A stretch of DNA of 64,000 bases from Alphaproteobacteria bacterium (GCA_021776235.1 JAJFGG010000121.1:1-64000), one strand, 5' to 3'. Shown: positions 1-9,807, numbered from the stretch's first letter. The notes: a model not told the origin generated them from the sequence alone. A program made the numbers and translations.

Positions 1-166
<166 letters not shown>

Positions 167-260
167 CAGATGAGGCGTAATATAGGGCACTAGGCCGCGA
201 TCAAGGCCCGGCCATGGCGGTCAGGCTTTGATCGTGTGGTATGTGGGAGGCGTGATCAGA

Positions 261-2501
261 ATGAGACGGTTTGTGCCACGCTTGCTTGTTATGGCTCTGG
301 TCGCTGTGATCTATCTCGCGGGCGGCCTGGAAAGCGCCGAGTATTCACTGATGGATCTGCGTTTTTCGCTGGTTCAACGCGACGCCAGCAAACAGCTTAT
401 TTTCGTGGAGATTGACGAGCGCAGCCTGCGCATCCTCGACGTCTGGCCCTGGCCCCGATCCTACCACGCGGATCTGATTGATCGGCTAAATAATGCCGGT
501 GCGCGGAATATCGCCATTGACATCGATTTCAGCTCCCGTTCAACGCCAGCCCAGGACGCCTTGCTGGAACAGGCGCTGGAACGGGCGGAGAGACAGGTCA
601 TCCTGCCGGCCTTCAAGCAATATACCGGATGGGAGCGCGACCCATCGACCATGGCTGAAACCGGCTCTTTGCCACGCTTCGCCACGCGCGCGCGCCTGGC
701 GTCGGTGGTGATGCGGCCAAATCCTGATAGCCTGATACGGCGCGCGATGACATCGCTTCCCTGGGGCGGAAGGGATCTACCGAGCTTTCCGATTTTGCTG
801 ACCGATGGCATAGCTCCGTCATCTGCTGATCTCTACATCGATTACGGTATCCGCCTGGGCACCATACCCCGCGTTTCCTATGTTGATGTGCTTAGTGGCA
901 AATTTCCAGCACGGCTATTCCAAGGCCGCGATGTTATCGTCGGCGCATCCGCCGTCGAACTAGGCGATTATATGTCAGTGCCGAAGTATGTGACTGTCTC
1001 TGGTTCGGCCCTCATCGCGCTGTCGGCGGAAACTTTTCGTCAGGGCCGTGCCCTGCGGCGCACGGGCGCGGTACCGACTCTGGCAATCATGGTCTTGTTG
1101 ACCTTTCTGATGGCACCGCTTCTGGCGAAATTGTCCTGGCATCGGGGCCTGTTGATGCTGGGCGGTGGCTCGTTGGGCCTTGTCGCCGCGACGGTGGGAC
1201 TGCAGAAGATGACGCCCGTTAGCTTGGACATCGCGCCGTGGTTATTGGCCCCATGGCTTTGTTATGGGCAAAGCCTGATCGCATTGATTGACCGCCAGAC
1301 GCTGCGCATATTCCATCAACGCATGGCCGTACTGCATCGCGGCGCCATGATGCGCCGCTTTGTCGAAAGCAGTTTCGATGGCATCATTGTGATCGATCCG
1401 GTAGGCCGCATCTCGTTGTTCAATCAGGCCGCCGAGTCCTTGTTGGGCTATCGCAGCGATGAACTGCTGGATGAGTTGCCCGATCCGCTGTTCGAATTCA
1501 GCGGCGACGGCGACAATCCATTCAAGATCAGCGATTTGCAGGACTTGAAAACCACCGTGCCGCCGCTAAGCGAAGGATTGGGCGTGCGCAAGGACGGTTC
1601 CACCTTTATCATGGAAATTGCCATCCAACGGGCCGTTCTACAGATTAGCCGAAATCCCCTGGAACGGCGCGAGGTGCCTCGAACCCATCATTTTCTTACG
1701 ATCCGCGATGTGACCAAGCGCCGCCTGTTGGAAGACACCCAACGGCAAGCAGCGGAAGAGGCGATCGCGGCAAATCGTGCCAAGTCGGAATTCATGGCGG
1801 CCGTAAGCCACGAGTTGCGCACGCCCTTGAACGCCATTATCGGCTTCTCCGAAATGATCAAAGACGAATTGCTCGGCCCCATAGAGAACGAACAATACAA
1901 GCTTTATTCAGCGGATATCAATTCCAGCGGCACCCGCCTTTTGGGCATTATCAACGATATCCTTGATGTCGCCAAGATCGAAGCCGGCAATACCACATTG
2001 CAGGACGATCTGATCGATACCGAAATTCTGGCCGCTTCAACGATCCAATTGGTATCCGCTCGCCCCGGGACCGAAGGCCTGACGATCACCCTCGAGTGCG
2101 AGGCCAATCTACCGGGCCTGAAGGCGGACACCAAGGCTGTGAAACAGGTGCTGTTCAATCTGCTTTCCAACGCCGTGAAATTCACCGATAAGGGTACGGT
2201 AACTGTGAAGGTCGCCGTCTCTGCCGACGGTTCCTTCCTCATTGCCGTGTCGGATACTGGCATCGGTATCGCGGAAGAGGAAATTGGTAAACTGACGCAT
2301 CCGTTTTATCAGGTCGACAGTTCGCTGGCGCGAAAGTTCGAGGGTACCGGGCTTGGCCTGGCCTTGTCGAAATCGTTGATGGAAATGCACGGCGGCGGGC
2401 TGCTTATAGAGAGCATTGAGGGCGAGGGCACAACAGTAACCTGTCGTTTCCCGCCTGAGAGGGTTGAGAGCGTATTGACCAGACTGCCAACCGTTTCCTA
2501 A
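261..2501 (+). CDS. CHASE2-PAS sensor histidine kinase
   Basis: Membrane sensor kinase of 746 residues. An N-terminal membrane segment (about 4-22) is followed by an extracytoplasmic CHASE2 domain (about 30-265, with the typical 'FVEIDERSL' and 'WPWPR' stretches), three closely spaced membrane segments (about 270-355), a PAS domain (about 364-490), a HisKA domain with phosphoacceptor His near 516 ('SHELRTPLNAIIGFSEMI') and a HATPase with N box ('NLLSNAVKFT') and 'GTGLGL'. The H-box region, with 'ELLGPI', 'Y..DI..SG..LL..INDILD..KIEAG', resembles the alphaproteobacterial PleC/DivJ/PdhS group, so DivK-like receivers are possible partners. No response regulator is adjacent. I chose ATG 261 because GGGAGG lies upstream; an in-frame TTG at 228 is less likely. 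The stimulus is unknown. Confidence 0.92.
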   Translation: MRRFVPRLLVMALVAVIYLAGGLESAEYSLMDLRFSLVQRDASKQLIFVEIDERSLRILDVWPWPRSYHADLIDRLNNAGARNIAIDIDFSSRSTPAQDALLEQALERAERQVILPAFKQYTGWERDPSTMAETGSLPRFATRARLASVVMRPNPDSLIRRAMTSLPWGGRDLPSFPILLTDGIAPSSADLYIDYGIRLGTIPRVSYVDVLSGKFPARLFQGRDVIVGASAVELGDYMSVPKYVTVSGSALIALSAETFRQGRALRRTGAVPTLAIMVLLTFLMAPLLAKLSWHRGLLMLGGGSLGLVAATVGLQKMTPVSLDIAPWLLAPWLCYGQSLIALIDRQTLRIFHQRMAVLHRGAMMRRFVESSFDGIIVIDPVGRISLFNQAAESLLGYRSDELLDELPDPLFEFSGDGDNPFKISDLQDLKTTVPPLSEGLGVRKDGSTFIMEIAIQRAVLQISRNPLERREVPRTHHFLTIRDVTKRRLLEDTQRQAAEEAIAANRAKSEFMAAVSHELRTPLNAIIGFSEMIKDELLGPIENEQYKLYSADINSSGTRLLGIINDILDVAKIEAGNTTLQDDLIDTEILAASTIQLVSARPGTEGLTITLECEANLPGLKADTKAVKQVLFNLLSNAVKFTDKGTVTVKVAVSADGSFLIAVSDTGIGIAEEEIGKLTHPFYQVDSSLARKFEGTGLGLALSKSLMEMHGGGLLIESIEGEGTTVTCRFPPERVESVLTRLPTVS

Positions 2502-2554
2502 ACAAAACTCAATTTTCATCCAATCGCCGAGACAGCTTCTGATATGCGGGCTGG

Positions 2555-3148
2555 TTATACTTCCGCCGCATAGGGTGGTGCGGGATCGTATTCCATGTTG
2601 CGCTGGACGCTTCGGGCAAAGCCAGGCGTATAGATTTCCCCGATCAGCCACAATGCCATGTCAATGCCGGCGGAAACACCGGCTGACGTCACCACGTTGC
2701 CGTCACGCACGTAGCGCACCCCTTCCAGGACCTCGCCGGCCTTGGCCCGCTTGCGCACCAGATCCATGGCGCCCCAATGGGTCGTGATCCGTTTGCCCGC
2801 GGCCGGTCCGGCCTCGGCCAACAACAGCGAACCGGTGCAGACGGAGGTGACCCATTGGCAATCTTTCGCAGTTTTCTCGATCCACTGCAGCAGGGCCGGA
2901 TTGTCGACCTCGGTCCGGGTGCCTTGACCTCCCGGAACCAGCAGTACATCCAGTTTGGGTGCGTCGGCAAAGCCATGATCCATCAGAATGCGCATGCCCT
3001 TGTTGCAGGTTACCGTCCCGCCATGCTCCGAGATCGACACCACGGCAATGTCATCGCGCTGTTTTGAAGCCATCGTAAAGACTTCCCATGGACCGACGGC
3101 ATCAAGCTCTTCCGTACCGTCAAAAAACAGAATACCGAACGTTGTCAT
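2555..3148 (-). CDS. DJ-1/PfpI family protein, isonitrile hydratase-like
   Basis: Cytoplasmic alpha/beta protein of 197 residues. It opens with a beta strand and an acidic motif ('GILFFDGTEELDAVGPWEVF') and carries the nucleophile elbow 'SVCTGSLLLAEAG', whose Cys is the expected catalytic residue. The 'D..GPWEVF' signature and the 'THWGAMDLV' segment match the subgroup that includes Pseudomonas isonitrile hydratase (InhA) and GATase1-like domains of AraC regulators. There is no HTH domain, so it is probably an enzyme. The start at 3148 is supported by GGGAGGAGC just upstream; a longer frame back to 3208 lacks support. The MFS gene lies 90 bases upstream on the same strand, so cotranscription is possible. 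The substrate is unknown. Confidence 0.85.
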   Translation of the reverse strand: MTTFGILFFDGTEELDAVGPWEVFTMASKQRDDIAVVSISEHGGTVTCNKGMRILMDHGFADAPKLDVLLVPGGQGTRTEVDNPALLQWIEKTAKDCQWVTSVCTGSLLLAEAGPAAGKRITTHWGAMDLVRKRAKAGEVLEGVRYVRDGNVVTSAGVSAGIDMALWLIGEIYTPGFARSVQRNMEYDPAPPYAAEV

Positions 3149-3238
3149 GGGGCCGCTCCTCCCGCTTGCCGCAATGGGGCTGATTTGCACCAGCATAGCA
3201 TCAGGCACGCGGCGGTACGAGCCAGAGCCTTTTTTTGG

Positions 3239-4477
3239 TTAACCGGCACGATCCACCGGGCGCCACGATAACAGGGCAACCATAATGGCCCCGGCCAGAA
3301 CCACAAGGCCCAGGGAGGCAAAGGCCCAACCCCAACTGCCGGCGCTTTGACCACCGCCCGTATGATCCAGGATGGCGCCGAACAGCACCGGCCCGATCAG
3401 GCCGCCGGCAGCGGCGGCAACGCCATAAACGGCAACAGTATTGCCGCGCTGCGCAGGATCCGAAGCATTGACCGCACCGCCGTTGAGCACGCCCGAGTCC
3501 GCCAGCACAAAGCAATTATGCATCAGCACCAAGCCCACAAGCAGCCAAAGGGACCAGGCCGCGGAAAAGCCGACAAAAACGGCCGCCAAAGCAGAGGCCG
3601 ACATAACCAGAAGGGCGGCCCGTGCATAGCCCATGCGATGGCCAAATTCGCCCCCTGCCATACTGGTCGGCACGCCGATCAGAATGAGCAAGGTGGCGAC
3701 CAGGGGTACATTGAAACCATCCGGAATATCCGGTCGCATCGCCACGACCCAGGTTAGAAAGGCCACGGTCCAGGCACGTACACCCAATAGTTCAAAATGA
3801 TGGGCAAAGGCGCCGAAGATATAGCCAAGGGCCGGCTTGTTACCCAGCATGGCGCGAAAATCCGGGATAATCCGCCATTGCACGGGCGCCGGGGTATCCC
3901 CATCCGTCTTGCCTTCCGGCACCGCCGGCGGCAGCAGGAAAAATATCAGACCGGCGGCGGCCAGGTTGGTACACGCCGGCAGAACAAAGGCCCACTCCCA
4001 GCCAAAGGCGTCCTTGGTTTCCGCTGCCAGCAGCAAGGAAAACGACGAGCAGACGGCAAACGACGAGACATAAATCGATGTCGCGCGGCCCTTGTTTTCA
4101 CCCGGTACCCGGTCCGAAATCGCCTTGACACCGGGCAAATGGGTCCAGGCGAAACCCAGGCCCTGAAGGGTGCGGAAGAACATTGCACTCCAAAATCCGT
4201 CGGCAAACCCCATGCCGCCATATCCGGCGACATTGACGAGGGCACCCAGGATCAGCATGCGGCGCGCGTCGATACGGTCGGTAATACCAATAAACGAAAC
4301 GCCGATCAGATAGGTCAGATACGGTATACCCGCGATCCAGCCGGCCTCGGTATTGCTGAGCGACCAGATCTCGACGAACAACGGCAGCAGGGCGGGCACT
4401 GCATGCATGCCCAACAGGGTCAGGCCCAGGAAGGTGCACATCAGGATGATCAGTCGCCGCATCGGCATCGATCGCAT
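3239..4477 (-). CDS. MFS transporter
   Basis: About 412 residues with roughly twelve hydrophobic segments, typical of the major facilitator superfamily. The loop between helices 2 and 3 carries 'GITDRIDARRMLILG', corresponding to the family's G-x-x-x-D-R-x-G-R-R/K motif, and 'RTLQGLGFAWTHLPGVKAISD' follows in helices 4 and 5. It sits in the inner membrane; the substrate cannot be read from the sequence. ATG 4477 is chosen with GGGG just upstream. Further in-frame ATGs at 4468 and 4462 and a TTG at 4486 leave the start uncertain by a few codons. It is divergent from the isochorismatase-fold hydrolase at 4608 and precedes the DJ-1/PfpI gene, so the three may form a small uptake and processing locus. 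Confidence 0.88.
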   Translation of the reverse strand: MRSMPMRRLIILMCTFLGLTLLGMHAVPALLPLFVEIWSLSNTEAGWIAGIPYLTYLIGVSFIGITDRIDARRMLILGALVNVAGYGGMGFADGFWSAMFFRTLQGLGFAWTHLPGVKAISDRVPGENKGRATSIYVSSFAVCSSFSLLLAAETKDAFGWEWAFVLPACTNLAAAGLIFFLLPPAVPEGKTDGDTPAPVQWRIIPDFRAMLGNKPALGYIFGAFAHHFELLGVRAWTVAFLTWVVAMRPDIPDGFNVPLVATLLILIGVPTSMAGGEFGHRMGYARAALLVMSASALAAVFVGFSAAWSLWLLVGLVLMHNCFVLADSGVLNGGAVNASDPAQRGNTVAVYGVAAAAGGLIGPVLFGAILDHTGGGQSAGSWGWAFASLGLVVLAGAIMVALLSWRPVDRAG

Positions 4478-4607
4478 AATCCCCAAAAAAATGCCGGCTG
4501 ATTGCTGCGCTGATCAACCCGCCGACGGTCCCTGCCATTTTTCCCCGCTCTTGATAGAATACCAATATGCAATGTCCTAGTCGAAGCTTTGCCGGGAGGT
4601 CATGATC

Positions 4608-5252
4608 ATGCAGGACACATTCTCCGCCCATCGCCACGAAGGGGCCGACTTGACCATTACACCGGCCGCCACGGCGGTCCTGGTGGTTGATATGCTGAAC
4701 GATTTTTGTGTCGACGGCGGGGCCATGGTGCTGCCGGGTGCGGAAAGGTTGTACGGACCACAGAATGCCCTGATCAGTGCGGCCCGCGAAGCCGGAGGCG
4801 TTATCATATTTGTAAATGATAGCCATCGCCCGGAGATGCGCCGGGACCGGGAATTCCTGAAGCGTGAACCCCACTGCGTCGAGGGCACCTGGGGCGCCGG
4901 GGTGGTCCCGGCGCTGGGTCAGAAAAATGGTGACCTGCATATCGCCAAGCGGCGGTTCTCCGGCTTTTTCAATACCGATCTCGATCTCAGCCTGAAGGAT
5001 ATGGTGATCGATACGGTCGTGGTGATCGGCGTCGTTACCAATATCTGTGTGCGCTCGACCGTCCATGACGCATTTTTTCACGGCTATCGCGTTATCGTGC
5101 CGGAAGATTGCGTCGCCGCCACAGGTCCCAGGGAACAGATTTCGACTCTGTACGATATTTCCACCCATTTCGGCTGGGTTTCTCATTCGCAGGAAGTCAT
5201 AGGCGCGCTTCTGCAGGGCAGCAGCATCGGAAACAAGGCGATTGCCGGCTAG
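4608..5252 (+). CDS. isochorismatase-fold cysteine hydrolase
   Basis: About 214 residues. The triad expected in this superfamily is visible: Asp in 'VVDMLNDF', Lys in 'HIAKRRFSGFF' and Cys in 'GVVTNICVRSTVHDAF', preceded by the usual non-prolyl cis-peptide region. Such enzymes hydrolyse C-N bonds of ureido acids, carbamoyl compounds or amides (RutB, nicotinamidase and N-carbamoylsarcosine amidase are relatives). There are two ATGs: GGGAGG at 4594-4599 is only 2 bases from the ATG at 4602 but 8 bases from the ATG at 4608, so 4608 is preferred. It is divergent from the MFS transporter, suggesting joint function. The substrate is not determined. Confidence 0.87.
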   Translation: MQDTFSAHRHEGADLTITPAATAVLVVDMLNDFCVDGGAMVLPGAERLYGPQNALISAAREAGGVIIFVNDSHRPEMRRDREFLKREPHCVEGTWGAGVVPALGQKNGDLHIAKRRFSGFFNTDLDLSLKDMVIDTVVVIGVVTNICVRSTVHDAFFHGYRVIVPEDCVAATGPREQISTLYDISTHFGWVSHSQEVIGALLQGSSIGNKAIAG

Positions 5253-5403
5253 CGATAAATATCAAAAGAACCGCTCACCGGCATGGGCAATTTTGTGCCA
5301 CACTGCGCAGATTGAACATGGCCGCGCATACCGGTTTCAATAACAACTTGGCGTACGTGCACAATTTGCCGCGCGATCGTTAATCAATTGGGGGAAGCAT
5401 CAG

Positions 5404-6756
5404 ATGACGGAAATAGTCACCCTGGAACAATTCATGGCGGGCATTGAAAAACGCAATCCAGGAGAGCCTGAATTCCATCAGGCGGTTCACGAGGTCGCCG
5501 CCACTATTTTGCCGTATATCGCCGAAAGACCAGTTTATCATGAAATGCAGATACTGGAACGCATGACCGAACCGGACCGCATTGTCAGCTTTCGCGTCTG
5601 TTGGGAAGATGACGACGGCAACATCCGGGTCAATCGCGGCTGGCGGGTACAGTTCAACAATTCCATCGGGCCCTACAAAGGCGGCTGCCGTTTTCACCCG
5701 TCGGTCAATCAAAGCGTTCTGAAATTTCTGGGCTTTGAACAGCAGTTCAAGAATTCCCTGACCGGTCTTCCCAGGGGCGGGGGCAAGGGCGGGGCGAATT
5801 TCAATCCGAAAGGCAAAAGCGATAACGAAGTGATGCGCTTTTGCCAATCCTTCATGACGGAACTATGCCGCCACATCGGCCCCAATATTGACGTTCCGGC
5901 AGGCGATATCGGTGTCGGCGCCCGCGAGATCGGCTATATGTTCGGGCAATACAAGCGCCTGACGAACAAATTCGAAGGCATTCTGACCGGCAAGGGGTTG
6001 GAGTTCGGCGGTTCGTTGATCCGCGCCGAGGCCACAGGCTACGGCGCGGTTTATTTTCTGCAATGCATGCTGGACCAGATTGACGCCTCTCTCGATGGCG
6101 CCACGGTGGCCGTATCCGGTTCCGGCAACGTCGCCACTTTTGCGGTGGAAAAGTGCAACCAACTGGGCGCCAAGGTGCTCACCATGTCGGATTCCTCGGG
6201 CTATATTCATGATCCGGATGGCATCAACGCGGAAAAACTGGCATGGATCATGGAGCTGAAAGGCGTGCGCCGGGGCCGAATTTCCGAGTATGCGGAACAA
6301 TTCCCCGGCGCCACTTTTCACCAGGGGCGGCCCTGGGGCGTGCCCTGTGATTATGCCATTCCCTGCGCCACTCAAAACGAGATCAACGAGGACGAGGCCA
6401 AGTTGTTGGTCAAGAACGGTTGCAAAGGCATTTCCGAGGGCGCCAACATGCCCACGGTGGTGGCCGGCATCAATGTCTTTCAGGACGCCGGCATGCTTTA
6501 TGGGCCATCCAAGGCCGCCAACGCGGGCGGTGTCGCCGTCTCCGGCATGGAAATGAGCCAGAATTCCGTGCGCATCTCGTGGAGCGAGGAAGAGTTGCAG
6601 AAGCTGTTGCTGGAAACCATGCAAGGCATACACGACAGTTGCTTCCGTTATGGCGAAGGCAAGGCTAAGGATGGCCGCTGTGACTATCTGATGGGTGCCA
6701 ACATCGCCGGTTTCGTCAAGGTTGCCGATGCCATGCTTGCCTACGGGGTGCAATAA
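5404..6756 (+). CDS. gdhA: NADP-specific glutamate dehydrogenase
   Basis: Cytoplasmic enzyme of 450 residues that reductively aminates 2-oxoglutarate with ammonium and NADPH; the length matches hexameric class I enzymes such as E. coli GdhA (447). Seen directly: the 'GPYKGGCRFHP' substrate-binding segment, the catalytic-lysine region 'LPRGGGKGG', 'DVPAGDIGVGAREIGYMFG' and a Rossmann motif 'VSGSGNVA' in the second half. ATG 5404 is preceded by GGGGGAAG. It stands alone with 150 bases of upstream sequence. With pyruvate carboxylase and transhydrogenase also in the window, it belongs to central nitrogen and carbon housekeeping. Confidence 0.97.
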   Translation: MTEIVTLEQFMAGIEKRNPGEPEFHQAVHEVAATILPYIAERPVYHEMQILERMTEPDRIVSFRVCWEDDDGNIRVNRGWRVQFNNSIGPYKGGCRFHPSVNQSVLKFLGFEQQFKNSLTGLPRGGGKGGANFNPKGKSDNEVMRFCQSFMTELCRHIGPNIDVPAGDIGVGAREIGYMFGQYKRLTNKFEGILTGKGLEFGGSLIRAEATGYGAVYFLQCMLDQIDASLDGATVAVSGSGNVATFAVEKCNQLGAKVLTMSDSSGYIHDPDGINAEKLAWIMELKGVRRGRISEYAEQFPGATFHQGRPWGVPCDYAIPCATQNEINEDEAKLLVKNGCKGISEGANMPTVVAGINVFQDAGMLYGPSKAANAGGVAVSGMEMSQNSVRISWSEEELQKLLLETMQGIHDSCFRYGEGKAKDGRCDYLMGANIAGFVKVADAMLAYGVQ

Positions 6757-6963
6757 CCGGAAACCGGCAGGCCGCGATTTCCACTTGCTGCGGATACGGT
6801 CTGCTGAGCTTCTGGACAAAGCGCTGCCGGGTCGCATCTTGCCTGTTTTAGGCTGGCGTTGGCATTTCCGATGTCTGCGCCTGAACGCTGCATTCGGGCG
6901 ATGGGTGATTGTTGCACTCTCCGGTTTGGCTATGAAACGTCGGATATTTTTTTGAGGTCGATT

Positions 6964-7587
6964 ATGGTGCGTGGGTTCGTTGCCTTGGTTACCGCGTTAT
7001 TGGTGAGTGTATTGGCGGCATCCGCGGCGGCACAAAGTTTGAAAGCGGAAAGCGGCGAGGGCCTGACGGCCAAGGCGCCGGCATTTATTCAGGTCACCAA
7101 TTCGGCCAAGGACATCGAAATCTTGCTGGCCAGATTGCTGAAACAGCAATTCAAGCTCGAATCCTCGCTCAAAGTGGTCAACGACGATCCTGATAACCTG
7201 AGCCTGCATATTCCCATTGGCGCCGAGGAAAAGCAGGGTATCCCGCGCGTGCTCTGCCTGATCGACACGGCGGTGGTGGCCCGGGACAAGGATGGCAACG
7301 CCATTTCCCAGACCATCTCCATCGCGGCCACAGCCGATCAAAAATTTACAGAGGAACAGATGCCAAATCTGCTGCGTTGGGCGAACGCCTGGAATGCCCG
7401 CATGCTTCCCATTCGCATCTTCATCGTCAACACGCGGGTCTATACCGGCATGACCGTCCTTGCCACCGGGTCCGAACCCGCGTCTACCGACCGCGTCGTG
7501 GGTAGTTTCCTTGGCGTCGTCCGTGCCTGGTCAGCCGTGATGCAGGATTTGCGGGCGAACAAGCTTGTAGTGGAGACGCAGAAATAG
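6964..7587 (+). CDS. exported protein of unknown function, possibly YbjN-like
   Basis: Protein of 207 residues with a clear signal peptide (about 1-23, hydrophobic core 'ALVTALLVSVLAASAAA' followed by Gln), so probably periplasmic. The mature part has no cysteine-rich or catalytic motif I can name. The stretch 'LLRWANAWNARMLPIRIFIVN' and the closing 'V..FLGVVRAWSAVMQDL' resemble the YbjN/secretion-chaperone-like fold in which a Trp-Asn pair precedes a beta hairpin; that is a by-eye guess. I use ATG 6964, with GAGG 7 bases upstream, because the longer frame from 6859 would place a non-signal sequence in front of the signal peptide. It follows gdhA by about 200 bases and is convergent with the MaoC gene. 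Confidence 0.7.
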   Translation: MVRGFVALVTALLVSVLAASAAAQSLKAESGEGLTAKAPAFIQVTNSAKDIEILLARLLKQQFKLESSLKVVNDDPDNLSLHIPIGAEEKQGIPRVLCLIDTAVVARDKDGNAISQTISIAATADQKFTEEQMPNLLRWANAWNARMLPIRIFIVNTRVYTGMTVLATGSEPASTDRVVGSFLGVVRAWSAVMQDLRANKLVVETQK

Positions 7588-7615
7588 GCACGCCGCCTAT
7601 GAGTGCATGTTGTGG

Positions 7616-8086
7616 CTACTCTGATTCATTTGATAGCGCGGCGCGGCGCTTCAGCAGCTGTATCGACCGCATGGTCATCGCCGTTTCGTCATTCTGATCG
7701 CGCACCTGCCAGTCCAATCCCACCACGCCGCGGTCTGGCTTGCTACGGGAGGGCCGGGCATCGGCAATGGTGACGACCACATGAATGGTATCGCCAGGGC
7801 GCACCGGGCGGAGCCAACGCAGGTCTTCAACCCCAGGCGAGCCCAGGGAGGCTTCCGCCGCCCAAGGGTTGGCCATCATGAAAAGGCGAAAGGTATAGGT
7901 TCCCAGCATCCAGCCTGACGCGATCAGGCCACCATACATGTGCGCCTTGGCCGCGACTTTATCCATATGAAATGGTTGCGGGTCAAAGTGGAAGGCCCAA
8001 TCGATAATCTCCGCCTCGGTCAAGGTTTTGCCGGGCGAAACAATCTGATCGCCAACCTTGAAATCCTCGAACCAACGGCCATCCAT
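7616..8086 (-). CDS. MaoC-like hot-dog dehydratase/enoyl-CoA hydratase
   Basis: Protein of 156 residues with the MaoC hot-dog pattern: 'FEDFKVGDQIVSPGKTLTEAEIIDWA', then the catalytic-type segment 'DPQPFHMD' (Asp and His), then 'GGLIASGWM' and 'R.VRPGDTI'. Members hydrate enoyl-CoA or related unsaturated thioesters. The start at 8086 is set by GGGGAGG 6 bases upstream; the frame remains open to 8197 but that extension is not needed. It is divergent from an acyl-CoA synthetase (8216) and a ThDP enzyme, so the three plausibly process one acid: CoA activation, hydration and C-C bond chemistry. The substrate is unknown. Confidence 0.88.
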   Translation of the reverse strand: MDGRWFEDFKVGDQIVSPGKTLTEAEIIDWAFHFDPQPFHMDKVAAKAHMYGGLIASGWMLGTYTFRLFMMANPWAAEASLGSPGVEDLRWLRPVRPGDTIHVVVTIADARPSRSKPDRGVVGLDWQVRDQNDETAMTMRSIQLLKRRAALSNESE

Positions 8087-8215
8087 TACCCGCCTCCCCA
8101 TATCTTGCCAAGCCGTACAGCAATAGCTGAATTTCACCGTTGCCGCTATCCGATCCTGGTCTGCAAATTCAACGCGGTGTGCTAAATTCGCGGGCACCAG
8201 AGCAAGGATCTATTC

Positions 8216-9757
8216 ATGCACCCAGGAATTCACGCCGCCGCAACGCCGGACAAGCCGGCTTATATCATGGCCAACAGCGGCCAGGTGATCAGCTATCGCG
8301 AGTTGAACGAGGCTTCCAATCGCGGCGCGCATTTGTTTCGCAGTCTGGGTCTTGGTCTGGGCGGCAACATCGCCATCTATATGGAAAACAACGCCGCTTT
8401 CTTGCAGATCTGTTGGGCCGCCCACCGGGCCGGGCTGTATTACACTTGCATCTCGTCCTATCTGACGGCGGAGGAAGTGGCCTATATCGTGGCTGATTGC
8501 GGCGCCAGGGTTTTCATCACATCGGAAGCCAAGGCCGATGTGGCTGCAGAACTGGACGGCCAGATGCCGGGGGTCGAGGCTCAACTTATGGTGGGCGGGG
8601 CGGTCTCAGGCTACCGGTCTTATAATCAGGCAATAGCGGCCCAGCCGGACGATCCCATTGCCGATGAGTATGAAGGTGCGGACATGTTGTACTCGTCCGG
8701 CACCACCGGCCGCCCGAAAGGCATCCAGATACCGATCACCGGCGAACCACTGGGCACGCCGAGAAGCCCGGTGGACCTGTTGGGCAGCCTCTATGGCGTC
8801 ACGGATGCCGCGGTCTATCTGTCGCCTGCGCCCCTGTATCATTCGGCACCGCTGCGTTTCAACATGGGGATCTTGAGGAAAGGCGGAACCACCATCGTGA
8901 TGGAACGTTTCGATCCTGAAGGCGCCCTGGCCATGATCGAACGCTACAAGGTCAGCCATAGCCAATGGGTGCCAACCATGTTCGTGCGTATGCTGAAACT
9001 GCCGTCGCAGGTACGCACGAAATTCGATCTATCCAGTTTGCGAGTGGCGATCCACGCCGCCGCCCCCTGCCCCATAGACGTCAAACAGCAAATGATCGAT
9101 TGGTGGGGACCTGTCCTGTACGAATATTACGCCGGTACCGAAGGCAACGGTTTTTGCGCCATCAATTCCGAGGAATGGCTGCGCCACCGCGGCTCGGTCG
9201 GCCGAGCCCTGATAGGGACGTTGCATATCGTTGACGACGAGGGAGTTGAGCAACCAATTGGTACACCTGGCGCCATATATTTCGCTGACGGGCCGGCCTT
9301 TACCTATCACAACGACCCCGCACGAACGGCGGAATCCCGCAATGATCATGGCTGGTCTACCCTGGGCGATGTGGGTTATCAGGACGCGGAAGGCTTTCTT
9401 TATCTGACCGACCGCAAATCCTTCATGATTATCTCGGGCGGGGTAAACATTTATCCTCAGGAGATAGAGAACCTGCTGGTCGGCCACCCCAAAATAATGG
9501 ACGTGGCCGTGGTCGGGGTGCCGGACCCCGAATTCGGCGAAGCGGTCAAGGCCGTCGTTCAGTTGATGGATCATGGTCAGGCCGGGCCGGATCTGGAGGC
9601 GGAATTTCTTAGCTATTGCCGGGCCCACCTCTCGGCCATCAAATGCCCCCGCAGTGTCGACTTCGAGGCGCAATTACCCCGCCATGAAAACGGTAAACTA
9701 TACAAACGTCTGATCAAGGACCGCTATTGGGGCCGCCACGACACCCGCATCGTCTAA
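8216..9757 (+). CDS. AMP-forming acyl-CoA synthetase
   Basis: Ligase of 513 residues in the ANL superfamily that activates a carboxylic acid to acyl-AMP and then acyl-CoA. Visible motifs: A3 P-loop 'MLYSSGTTGRPKGIQ', A5-type 'YEYYAGTEGNG', A7/A8 region 'WSTLGDVGYQDAEGFLYLTDRKSFMIISGGVNIYPQEIE', and a C-terminal catalytic Lys in 'ENGKLYKRLIKDRYWG'. AAGGA stands 7 bases before ATG 8216. It is clearly paralogous to the minus-strand gene at 54850-56400, with the same start ('M.PG..AA..PD.PA.IMA.SG'), end and length. It lies 50 bases upstream of the ThDP enzyme on the same strand and is divergent from maoC. The substrate chain or ring is not deducible. Confidence 0.94.
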   Translation: MHPGIHAAATPDKPAYIMANSGQVISYRELNEASNRGAHLFRSLGLGLGGNIAIYMENNAAFLQICWAAHRAGLYYTCISSYLTAEEVAYIVADCGARVFITSEAKADVAAELDGQMPGVEAQLMVGGAVSGYRSYNQAIAAQPDDPIADEYEGADMLYSSGTTGRPKGIQIPITGEPLGTPRSPVDLLGSLYGVTDAAVYLSPAPLYHSAPLRFNMGILRKGGTTIVMERFDPEGALAMIERYKVSHSQWVPTMFVRMLKLPSQVRTKFDLSSLRVAIHAAAPCPIDVKQQMIDWWGPVLYEYYAGTEGNGFCAINSEEWLRHRGSVGRALIGTLHIVDDEGVEQPIGTPGAIYFADGPAFTYHNDPARTAESRNDHGWSTLGDVGYQDAEGFLYLTDRKSFMIISGGVNIYPQEIENLLVGHPKIMDVAVVGVPDPEFGEAVKAVVQLMDHGQAGPDLEAEFLSYCRAHLSAIKCPRSVDFEAQLPRHENGKLYKRLIKDRYWGRHDTRIV

Positions 9758-9807
9758 GGCGACTGCCGGCCGGGCAATTCGAGACAAGGACTTATTTGGA
9801 GGAAGAG

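Noticed and set aside
5285-5303. TGGCAC/TTGC-like pair on the minus strand, resembling a sigma-54 promoter upstream of gdhA
   Set aside because: The spacing is one base too short, and it points away from gdhA with no gene to serve within a sensible distance.
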